From: an uncultured Oscillibacter sp.
GTDB lineage: Bacteria; Bacillota; Clostridia; Oscillospirales; Oscillospiraceae
Reading direction: 5' to 3'
DNA length: 64,000 bases
Assembly: GCA_910577405.1 (NCBI GenBank)
Contig: CAJTMG010000008.1
Location: forward strand, 38,272-102,271
The notes beneath the pieces were generated by a model, which saw nothing but the letters and a program-made list of their open reading frames with translations, made no database searches and was not told the DNA's origin. Position 1 is the stretch's first letter; every line of letters begins with the position of its first letter. This document shows positions 26,418 through 33,828 of this stretch, in pieces. The position numbers and the translations under genes were made by a program.

Positions 26418-27737
26418 TTATTCTTCCGGGGTATCCGACGGCTCCTCCGACGGTTCCTCCGGCACGTCCTCCCGGATGTTTACCTGAATCTCATACGTGC
26501 CGATAATGCCCACGTCCTTGGACCTGACGGATACTTCCACCGGGACGGTGTAGGTTCCGGACGCGGACGCGTAGTCGCTCAAATCCGCCCGCGCCGAAAT
26601 CTGCGCGCTTGTTACCGACGCCACATCCGCTGCCGTGCCGTAAATCTGTACCGGCAGTTCCAGCGTTAAAAGCTCCGCGTATTTGTCACTGGGTTTGTTG
26701 TCAAGTACAATATCGCTTACCGGGATTGTGGCCGTCTCCATATCCTTGAATCGGATACGCAGAGCCGCCTGGGTTACGCCGCTAAGATTCTGACAGCCCT
26801 CCGGCAGAATAATCGGATAGTACGTGGTCGTATAGTTTGCCGATGCTGTTGTGCCCAAATTTTGCAGCTTGAACTCGCCCAGATTCAAGGTATCCACATT
26901 TTTCAGGGTGCTCGCGTCGCCGGAAACCCAAATGACAGACGGCTCGATCACATATTCTGTGCTTCCGATTTTGGCCCCTGGCATTTCCTCAAAGCTTACC
27001 TCCAGATTCAATTTTTTGCTGACAGATACCGGCAAAGTGGCCTGGATGGTGTCTGTGATAGGATGAATGCCGTCCTTTTCCATCAGCTCGCCGTCCTGGT
27101 CGTAGAACTGAATCTCAAGGTCCTTGGTTACGGTTTCCTCCGCGCCTTCGCCGATGTCCAGAGTGACCTTTGCATAGCTGATGGGATCGATATCCCCCTG
27201 CAATCCCCGGACCTCGATTTCCGTATGAGAAAGCTGTACCTGCCCGGCGGAATACGGCTCGGCGACGCTGCCTACCAGATCGCATTTCACGTCGATATTC
27301 CGGCGGTAAAGCTCGCTGATATTCACCGTGGCATTATTCCCAATACTGGCCTCGTACAGACTGATTTCGCCGTTAAAGCGCTTGTCGGTAAAGGTCATCC
27401 GGTAATTGATATTCTGCACCCCCGGCGTGGTCACATCCACCAGACTGACCACAAAGCGAATCTCGGATTTATCCAAAGCGCTCACCATCCAGCGGGTGCC
27501 CCGGAGCTTCAGATTCACGGTCAAATCGCTTCCCTCGTCCACCAGCATCAGTCCCCGGTCCGTCAGGGTGGCTACATCTGTATACTCAACAGGGATATCC
27601 GTAATCTCCCGGAAGCAGAGCCGTGCTGTGCCGTTGGGTCCGCTGGTCAGATCTGCGTACAGCCAGATTGCCAAGGCCACCAGTACGGACATCAGCAGAT
27701 AAAACGCCTTCCGACGGCTGTTCTTTACTGACTCCAT
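26418..27737 (-). CDS. cdaR: YbbR-domain protein, regulator of c-di-AMP cyclase
   Basis: 439 residues with one N-terminal membrane helix (~11-29) and several YbbR repeats outside the membrane, ending in a Glu/Pro-rich tail. In Firmicutes CdaR modulates the diadenylate cyclase CdaA, whose gene ends 3 nt upstream. Confidence 0.9.
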   Translation of the reverse strand: MESVKNSRRKAFYLLMSVLVALAIWLYADLTSGPNGTARLCFREITDIPVEYTDVATLTDRGLMLVDEGSDLTVNLKLRGTRWMVSALDKSEIRFVVSLVDVTTPGVQNINYRMTFTDKRFNGEISLYEASIGNNATVNISELYRRNIDVKCDLVGSVAEPYSAGQVQLSHTEIEVRGLQGDIDPISYAKVTLDIGEGAEETVTKDLEIQFYDQDGELMEKDGIHPITDTIQATLPVSVSKKLNLEVSFEEMPGAKIGSTEYVIEPSVIWVSGDASTLKNVDTLNLGEFKLQNLGTTASANYTTTYYPIILPEGCQNLSGVTQAALRIRFKDMETATIPVSDIVLDNKPSDKYAELLTLELPVQIYGTAADVASVTSAQISARADLSDYASASGTYTVPVEVSVRSKDVGIIGTYEIQVNIREDVPEEPSEEPSDTPEE

Positions 27738-27740
27738 CTC

Positions 27741-28634
27741 TCACGCACCTCCGTTCTTTCGGGCGCGCAGAAGGCCGGACAGACTGAATTTCTGCTTGTC
27801 CGTCTCATCCTCCTCCTGCGGAAGAAGCTCGTTCCGCAGGAGGTTCTCCAATGTCTCCGCTTTCAGGTGCCGTTTCAGCATCCCGCCGGTGGCCACGGAG
27901 ATTGAGCCGGTTTCCTCCGACACAATCACCACCACCGCGTCAGAATTCTCACTCATGCCGATGCCCGCCCGGTGCCGCATCCCCAGGTCTCGGGAGAGAT
28001 TCACATTCTTGCTCAGCGGCAGCATACAGCCCGCCCCCAGCACCCGGCCATGGCGGATAATCACGGCCCCGTCATGCATGGGCGCTTTCACAAAGAAAAT
28101 ATTTTTCAGAAGCTCGCTGGAAACTGACGCGTCCAGCACCGTCCCGCTCCGCACCATGTCGTCCAGCAGGATTTCCCGCTCGAAGACAATCAGCGCGCCG
28201 GTCCGGGATTGACTCATCTCCGTACACGCCAGCACTGTCTGCCCTATGGTCTGTTCCACCTCGCCGACATTCTCCGCGTGTGTAAAAAAGGCCAGAATCC
28301 GCCGGCTGCCCATTTCCTCCAGAATTCGCCGAATCTCCGGCTGAAAGAGGATCACCAGCGCCAGCGCACCCACTTCTACCATACGGCTGAGCAGATAATA
28401 GATGCCGTTCAGATGGAAGAGATAGCTTAAAAACAGAGTGGTCATGAAAACCATCAGGCCCTTGAGCAGGCTGGCCGCCTTGGTCGTCTGCACCAACGCC
28501 AGGAGCTTATAGAGCACAAAGACCATAATGGCAATATCAAGAATATCCGCCACCTCAATTGTCAGCAGGTACCGGCCCAGAACGGCAGGCAGCTCTGACA
28601 GCGTCGCGGTCACCTCTGAAAGCGTTAGATTCAT
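27741..28634 (-). CDS. cdaA: Membrane diadenylate cyclase CdaA
   Basis: Makes cyclic di-AMP from two ATP. The 297-residue protein has three N-terminal membrane helices (~28-100) and a DAC domain with DGA at 188-190 and RHR at 220-222, the catalytic motifs. The ATG is preceded by an AAAGGA about 14 nt away, a poor spacing; no better in-frame start exists. A strong sigma-A promoter lies upstream, making this the first gene of an 18-gene string. Confidence 0.94.
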   Translation of the reverse strand: MNLTLSEVTATLSELPAVLGRYLLTIEVADILDIAIMVFVLYKLLALVQTTKAASLLKGLMVFMTTLFLSYLFHLNGIYYLLSRMVEVGALALVILFQPEIRRILEEMGSRRILAFFTHAENVGEVEQTIGQTVLACTEMSQSRTGALIVFEREILLDDMVRSGTVLDASVSSELLKNIFFVKAPMHDGAVIIRHGRVLGAGCMLPLSKNVNLSRDLGMRHRAGIGMSENSDAVVVIVSEETGSISVATGGMLKRHLKAETLENLLRNELLPQEEDETDKQKFSLSGLLRARKNGGA

Positions 28635-28686
28635 TTGGACGTCATCATTCCTTTCCGCGGCAAATAGCAGGTCATGAATACCATAG

Positions 28687-28715
28687 ATTATATAGAATCT
28701 CCCAGCAAATTGCAA
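28687..28715 (-). promoter_or_regulatory. Sigma-A promoter for the cdaA-rsgA gene string
   Basis: On the reverse strand TTGCAA and a perfect TATAAT are separated by 17 nt, in the 132-nt gap before cdaA. Confidence 0.8.
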
Positions 28716-28766
28716 GGCGATGGTGCTGAAAATTCCCGGAAAATTCACGTTTTCCTGATACAATTT

Positions 28767-29900
28767 TCAGCGCCGGTTCTCCAGTGCGCCCCAAATGACA
28801 GGGAAAAGCCTGGAAATCTCCTCTTTTTTGTTGAAATCAGAGAAGCTCAGCCGAAGGGTCCCGCTGTCCAGGGTCCCGGCGGTCCGATGTGCCAGCGGCG
28901 CGCAGTGGACTCCCGCCCGGGCCGCGACGCCTCTTTCAGCCAGCGCCATACCCAGCGACTCCACATCCGCGCCCTCCGCCGTCAATGACAGAACGCCCGC
29001 CTGATGGGGCAGTCCCGGCAGCGCGTAGACCTTCACGCCGGGAATCCGGGACAGTCCCTCCGCGGCCTGATGGGTCAGACGGCGCTCCCGGTCCAGTATC
29101 TTTTCCAGCCCCCGGCGCTTCACATAACGCACCCCCGCCAGCAGGCCCGCAATCCCTGGAACGTTGTGGGTCCCGGCTTCCAGACGGTCCGGCAGAAACT
29201 CCGGCATCTCCTGCTGGATGGACAGGCTTCCGGTGCCCCCCTCCAGCAGCGTCCGTACCGGGACCCCTTCCCCGCAGAGCAGCACGCCGGTGCCTTGGGG
29301 TCCGTACAGCCCTTTGTGTCCGGGCATTCCAATAAACGCCGCGCCCAGAGCCTTCATATCCAATGGCAGTACCCCCGCCGATTGGGACGCATCCACAATC
29401 AGCGGGACTTTCCGGCTCCGGCAGAGGGACGCGATTTCTTCTATCGGCTGGACAAACCCGAAGACGTTGGACACATGACTGCAAATCACCGCGTCCACAC
29501 CGGGAACGATCAAGCGTTCAAAGGCGGATAGAACGGCCTCCGGCTGGAACAACGGCCCTGCCGCGATCTCCACCCTTGCCCGCAGCGCCGCCAAAGGCCG
29601 GGTCACCGCATTATGCTCGTAACCGGAAATCACCGCCCGGCCTCCCGGAGGCACCAGACTTTTAATGGCCAGATTCAGGGCGTGGGTGGCGTTCAGGGTA
29701 AAGACCACCTGCTCCGGATTGCTCAGCCCAAACAGCTCCGCTAGCTCGCTCCGGCATTGAAACGACATATCCGCCGCCCGTACCGCCGCTGGATACCCGC
29801 CGCGGCCAGGGGAACTCATGGAAGCCAGCGCGTCCCACATCGCTGCCGCTACCTCCGGAGGCTTCTGGAATGTGGTTGCCGCGCTGTCAAAGTAAATCAT
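28767..29900 (-). CDS. Aminotransferase class V, cysteine desulfurase family
   Basis: 377 residues beginning MIYFDSAATT, with the PLP lysine in GMPGHKGLYG and a Cys loop RAGVHCAP in the position of the catalytic cysteine of SufS-like enzymes. It matches the EF2568-type branch of cysteine desulfurases associated with selenium/sulfur delivery. The next gene upstream, a Se/S-carrier-like protein, overlaps it by 4 nt. Confidence 0.88.
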   Translation of the reverse strand: MIYFDSAATTFQKPPEVAAAMWDALASMSSPGRGGYPAAVRAADMSFQCRSELAELFGLSNPEQVVFTLNATHALNLAIKSLVPPGGRAVISGYEHNAVTRPLAALRARVEIAAGPLFQPEAVLSAFERLIVPGVDAVICSHVSNVFGFVQPIEEIASLCRSRKVPLIVDASQSAGVLPLDMKALGAAFIGMPGHKGLYGPQGTGVLLCGEGVPVRTLLEGGTGSLSIQQEMPEFLPDRLEAGTHNVPGIAGLLAGVRYVKRRGLEKILDRERRLTHQAAEGLSRIPGVKVYALPGLPHQAGVLSLTAEGADVESLGMALAERGVAARAGVHCAPLAHRTAGTLDSGTLRLSFSDFNKKEEISRLFPVIWGALENRR

Positions 29901-30148
29901 GGACTCACCTCCCGGTAAAGCCCGCGCTGATACAAAAATATCTGAACGGGGTCCAGACCGTCCTTATGCAGAACCGTCAGAGCCGCCGAAAGGTCCCCTG
30001 CCGTCAGCTTTACCGCGTACGCACAGCCAAGGTCCGTCAGGTCCCGGGGCGCGCGGAATATCTGACTGCGGATACCCGTCCGTCCCAGGGCTTTCTGCAT
30101 TCTCTGGGCGTAGGTTACCGAACGGGCCAGTATAAGATAATGCTCCAC
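29897..30148 (-). CDS. DUF3343 putative Se/S carrier protein
   Basis: 83 residues from a GTG start (VEHYLILARS), chosen because AGGAGG lies 7 nt before it; an ATG 8 codons upstream lacks a site. The family is proposed to carry selenium or sulfur for the neighbouring desulfurase. A single Cys (DLGCAYA) is a candidate acceptor. Function is inferred from pairing. Confidence 0.8.
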   Translation of the reverse strand: MEHYLILARSVTYAQRMQKALGRTGIRSQIFRAPRDLTDLGCAYAVKLTAGDLSAALTVLHKDGLDPVQIFLYQRGLYREVSP

Positions 30149-30200
30149 AGACACTCCTCCTTTCCTGCCCATTCTATGCTGCGGTCCGGAAAAGTGCCAT

Positions 30201-30229
30201 AAAAAAAGACCCCGCCCTCCGGCAGAGCC
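30201..30229 (-). terminator. Terminator downstream of ispF
   Basis: A reverse-strand GC-rich stem (9 bp with three G-T pairs) around a short GGAG-type loop is followed by seven T. The 115 nt between ispF and this site contain no ORF. Confidence 0.7.
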
Positions 30230-30344
30230 ATCCCGTTCATCCTATGCGCCGGTCTGTCCGGAAGAAACTGCCCCGGCGTGCAGAGACGTCAGGGCACAAC
30301 AAAACCACCGGTGCCAATACGCCGGCAAAAACAAACCTTCTATC

Positions 30345-30845
30345 TCACAAATTGCCAGATAATCCCATTTTCTCCAGCAGCACAACCGAATGCGCCGCCA
30401 TGCCCTCGCCGGAACCGGTAAACCCCAGCCCTTCCTCAGTGGTAGCCTTGACGTTCACCTGTTCTGTGTCAATCCCCAAAGCGGCCGCAAGATTCTCCGC
30501 CATCTGCTTTCTGTAGGGAGCAATCTTCGGCGCTTGGGCCAGCAGTACGGCGTCAATATTCACAATCTCATAGCCCGCCTCCCGCAGAAGCCGCCCTACC
30601 TCCCCCAGCAGCTTCAAACTGGAGATGCCCTGATAAGCCGGGTCCGTGTCAGGAAACAGCTTCCCGATATCCCCCAGCCGGGCCGCGCCGGTAAGAGCGT
30701 CCATCACGGCATGGGTCAGCACGTCGGCATCGGAATGCCCCAGAAGGCCCTTTTCCCAAGAAATCTCCACACCGCCAAGAATCAGTTTCCGGCCCGCGGT
30801 CAGGCGGTGAACGTCGTAACCGTGGCCGATCCGAAGGGCGGTCAT
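30345..30845 (-). CDS. ispF: 2-C-methyl-D-erythritol 2,4-cyclodiphosphate synthase
   Basis: The fifth step of the MEP isoprenoid pathway. 166 residues with GHGYDVH and GLLGHSDADVLTHA (zinc-binding Asp/His) and ATTEEGLGFTG. The start overlaps the ispD stop by 4 nt. Confidence 0.96.
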   Translation of the reverse strand: MTALRIGHGYDVHRLTAGRKLILGGVEISWEKGLLGHSDADVLTHAVMDALTGAARLGDIGKLFPDTDPAYQGISSLKLLGEVGRLLREAGYEIVNIDAVLLAQAPKIAPYRKQMAENLAAALGIDTEQVNVKATTEEGLGFTGSGEGMAAHSVVLLEKMGLSGNL

Positions 30846-31573
30846 CCCATTCCCTTTCTATGGGCAAGAATCGCTTCTGCCAGAACCAAATCCAAGGGCG
30901 TGGTGATTTTCAGGTTCTCCGCCTCGCCATCCACCAGATAGACAGTTTTCCCCAGGGCTTCTACAGCGGAGGCGTCGTCGGTCACAGGCGTATTGTTCTC
31001 CAAAGCAGACTGAAGCGCAGCCTTCAGAAGACTGGCCTCGAACACCTGAGGCGTCTGAATTGCCCGCAGCCGCTCCCGGTCCAGGGTCTTCACCACCGCC
31101 CCATCCTCACGGAACAACTTCACGGTATCGCTCAGGGGCACGGCCGGAGCAGCGGCGCCACATTTTGCAGCAGCGGCCACCACCCGGTCAATTGTCTCCG
31201 GCGTCACCAGAGGTCTCGCGCCGTCATGCACGCCCAGCAGCGCCGTATCCGGGGAAGCCTCCAGCGCCGCCATCAATGCCGAATGCACCCGGCTCTCCCC
31301 GCCCCGCACCACCTTGCTGCATTTGCTGATTCCGTAGGTCCTGCAAAGCTGGGAGACCTCCACTAGGTCCTCCTCCCGGACGGCTATAATGATTTCATCC
31401 ACCTGCTCCGCGAGCTGGAACGAGGTCAGTGTCCGCACCAGCACCGGCACACCATCCAGAGGCTGTAATATCTTATGGACGCCTCCCATACGCCGGGCGT
31501 TTCCAGCGGCCACCACCACCATTGCGCAACGGGGCCGACCCGCCTCTCGGAGCTTTTTCCAGAATGGAATCAT
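30842..31573 (-). CDS. ispD: 2-C-methyl-D-erythritol 4-phosphate cytidylyltransferase
   Basis: The third MEP-pathway step, joining CTP and methylerythritol phosphate. 243 residues with VVVAAGNARRMG, VHDGARPLV and TPQVF. It has a 15-residue N-terminal extension relative to many homologues. It is coupled to ispF and follows carD. Confidence 0.95.
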   Translation of the reverse strand: MIPFWKKLREAGRPRCAMVVVAAGNARRMGGVHKILQPLDGVPVLVRTLTSFQLAEQVDEIIIAVREEDLVEVSQLCRTYGISKCSKVVRGGESRVHSALMAALEASPDTALLGVHDGARPLVTPETIDRVVAAAAKCGAAAPAVPLSDTVKLFREDGAVVKTLDRERLRAIQTPQVFEASLLKAALQSALENNTPVTDDASAVEALGKTVYLVDGEAENLKITTPLDLVLAEAILAHRKGMG

Positions 31574-31598
31574 GCTTTTCCTCCTTCGATCCTGGAAT

Positions 31599-32099
31599 TC
31601 AGGCCCGCGGATGAGGTGCGGGCTGCATCACGGCGCGGTCCAGGCGGGCCTCTACTTCCTCATAGATGCCCCCCTGTACCAGCGCAATTTCGGACACAAT
31701 AATCTGCTTCGCGTTATGGAGCATCTTCCGCTCGCCGGTGGACAGGCCCCGACGGGATTCCCGCCTCATCAGACCTTTCACCACCCGGGCCACCTCATTC
31801 AGGTCCCCGCTCTTCAGACGGCTCAGATTCTCCTGATATCTCTTGTTCCAATTGTTGTTCGGCTCCACCTCCAGCATGGGGATTTTCTCAAAAAAAGCTT
31901 CCGCCTCCGCTGGAGAGATAATCGCCCGAATTCCAATAGCCTGGCAATTGGACACGGGGATTTTCAGCGTCAATCCCCCCACGGGCATCTTGAACACGTA
32001 ATACTCCTTGGTACTGCCTGCCACTTTTTCCTGAACAACGTCATCAATGACGCCGGCACCGTGCATCGGATGCACGATCAAATCGCCGATCCAGAACAT
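31599..32099 (-). CDS. CarD family transcriptional regulator
   Basis: 166 residues with the N-terminal Tudor-like RNA-polymerase-interacting domain (GDLIVHPMHGAGVIDDV) and a helical C-terminal DNA-contact domain (NRYQENLSRLKSGDLNEVA-like helix). CarD proteins stabilise promoter open complexes. The start is the ATG after GGGGGA. Confidence 0.92.
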   Translation of the reverse strand: MFWIGDLIVHPMHGAGVIDDVVQEKVAGSTKEYYVFKMPVGGLTLKIPVSNCQAIGIRAIISPAEAEAFFEKIPMLEVEPNNNWNKRYQENLSRLKSGDLNEVARVVKGLMRRESRRGLSTGERKMLHNAKQIIVSEIALVQGGIYEEVEARLDRAVMQPAPHPRA

Positions 32100-32190
32100 G
32101 GGTCCCCCTTTCCCTCTCACGGACTGCGCCGTATCTGTCGTCTGCTTCTCGCATGGTTGGATTCATGGATTTGCATGGGTACAGATTCCA

Positions 32191-32216
32191 TCCTGCCGTC
32201 TGATGCCACGGCAGGA
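32191..32216. promoter_or_regulatory. Inverted repeat upstream of carD
   Basis: A perfect 9-bp inverted repeat (TCCTGCCGT with ACGGCAGGA) around an 8-nt loop has no T-run on either side. It could be an operator or a leader hairpin of the carD-ispD-ispF message. Confidence 0.4.
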
Positions 32217-32281
32217 ATTCGCGGGGTTCCACAAAGAACGAAAAAGCGTCTGCAATTACCGTTGGCGGGCTGGTTCAGCGA

Positions 32282-33628
32282 TCAGCGCTTGTTTGAACGC
32301 CGCCAGATGTGCATTTTTTCCGCCTCGGCAATCAGCTCGTCGCGGAACTGCGGGTGTGCGATGGAAATCAATCCCTCGGCACGTTCCCAGGTCGATTTGC
32401 CCTTTACATTAAACTTGCCGTACTCGGTAACGATCCAATGAAGGTTGGCCCGGGTCGCGGTGACCACAGAGCCTTCCACCAGGGTGGGACGGATACGGGA
32501 CTTGAGCTGGCCGGTCTTCTTATCCATCACGGAAGAGGAGCAGCAGATAAAGCTCTTTCCGCCCCTGGACAGATACGCGCCCATAACGAAATCCTGCTGT
32601 CCGCCTGCACCGGAGATATGGTTGATGCCGGAGGATTCGGAGGACACCTGTCCATAGAGGTCGATATCCACCGCGCCGTTAATGGAAATAAAGTTATCAA
32701 TCTGGGACACCCGGGCGATATCGTTCACGTAGCTCACGGGCACTGCCATGCACTCAGGGTTATTATCCAGGAACTCATAGAGCTTCTTGGTACCCGCCGC
32801 GAACGCGTAAGTCTGCCGCCCCCGGTCGAAGGGCTTGCAGGCGCCGGTGATCCGTCCGGCCCGGGACATATCCACGAAAGCGTCCACATACATTTCGGTA
32901 TGTACGCCCAGGTCCTTCAAATCGGACTCTGCAATCATCTTTCCGATTGCGTTGGGCATGGAACCGATACCAAGCTGTAGGCAGGCCCCGCTGGGGATTT
33001 CGGACACCACCAGGTTTGCCACGGCCAGATCCACCTCGGAAGCCGCGCCGCCTCCGCCCAGTTCCTCCAGCGGCGGGTTATCGCCCTCCACAATCATATC
33101 CACGTCGCTGATATGCACGCAGTTTTCGAATCCGCCCAGGCACACGGGCATATTCTGATTCACTTCCACGATAATGGTCTTGGAAACCTCGCAGACCGCC
33201 TTGATATGGGAGCCGCCGGGTCCGAAGTTAAACCATCCGTGCTGATCCATGGGCGCGACCTGGAAAATAGCCACATCCACGGAACGAATCTGCTCACGGT
33301 ATAAGCCGGGAAGCTCGGAGTAGCGCATGGGGCTGTAGAACGCGATGCCTTCCTTAATGGCCTTCCGCTCTATGCCGCCCATATGCCAGGAGTTCCAGCA
33401 AAAATGGGAGGCCGCGTCGGGAACGTCGAAGATTGCGGGCCGGTGCATCAGAATGCCGCCCCGGAATTTCACGTCCGTCAACTCGTCAGCGCGCTTTGCC
33501 AACGCCTTGTCCATAGCGACCGGCATACAGGCGCACCAGGCGAAATCCACCCAGTCGCCGGACTTCACAGCCTTTGCCGCCTCGTCGGGGCTGGTCAGTT
33601 TCTGACGGTATTCCTCCTGATAGCTCAT
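32282..33628 (-). CDS. Butyryl-CoA:acetate / 4-hydroxybutyrate CoA-transferase family
   Basis: A 448-residue family I-type CoA-transferase with an N-terminal acetyl-CoA hydrolase/transferase domain and a C-terminal domain with GGQQDFVMGA. Glu245 in HTEMYVD fits the catalytic glutamate that forms the CoA thioester. Such enzymes exchange CoA between butyryl-CoA and acetate in the last step of butyrate formation, or act on 4-hydroxybutyrate; the sequence alone does not separate these. It is monocistronic with a strong promoter. Confidence 0.87.
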   Translation of the reverse strand: MSYQEEYRQKLTSPDEAAKAVKSGDWVDFAWCACMPVAMDKALAKRADELTDVKFRGGILMHRPAIFDVPDAASHFCWNSWHMGGIERKAIKEGIAFYSPMRYSELPGLYREQIRSVDVAIFQVAPMDQHGWFNFGPGGSHIKAVCEVSKTIIVEVNQNMPVCLGGFENCVHISDVDMIVEGDNPPLEELGGGGAASEVDLAVANLVVSEIPSGACLQLGIGSMPNAIGKMIAESDLKDLGVHTEMYVDAFVDMSRAGRITGACKPFDRGRQTYAFAAGTKKLYEFLDNNPECMAVPVSYVNDIARVSQIDNFISINGAVDIDLYGQVSSESSGINHISGAGGQQDFVMGAYLSRGGKSFICCSSSVMDKKTGQLKSRIRPTLVEGSVVTATRANLHWIVTEYGKFNVKGKSTWERAEGLISIAHPQFRDELIAEAEKMHIWRRSNKR

Positions 33629-33717
33629 GTTCCATTCCTCCAGTGTTTTTTAGTATCTCCCGTTTCCGCGCAGCGCCCGAAAACTCGCGGGACAGACGCA
33701 TGGTCCCTTGTAACTAT

Positions 33718-33746
33718 AGTATAACAGCTTTTCCAATACATTGCAA
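33718..33746 (-). promoter_or_regulatory. Sigma-A promoter of the CoA-transferase gene
   Basis: Reverse-strand TTGCAA and TATACT with a 17-nt spacer, leaving an 80-nt untranslated leader. Confidence 0.75.
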
Positions 33747-33776
33747 TCATAACGTGAAAAAAATAACAAATTTTCC

Positions 33777-33809
33777 AAAAAAAGACAGGCCCCCTTTCAG
33801 AGGCCCGCC
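33777..33809 (-). terminator. Terminator after ispH-rpsA
   Basis: A reverse-strand 8-bp GC-rich stem (GGCGGGCC with GGCCTGTC, two G-T pairs) is followed by seven T, just past the fusion gene stop. Confidence 0.75.
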
Positions 33810-33828
33810 TTTTTCAGCGTATCAGCGT

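Noticed and set aside
30171..30199. CATAGAAT before the DUF3343 gene as a sigma-E promoter
   Set aside because: No ATA-containing -35 at 13-15 nt; the neighbouring genes have no sporulation role.
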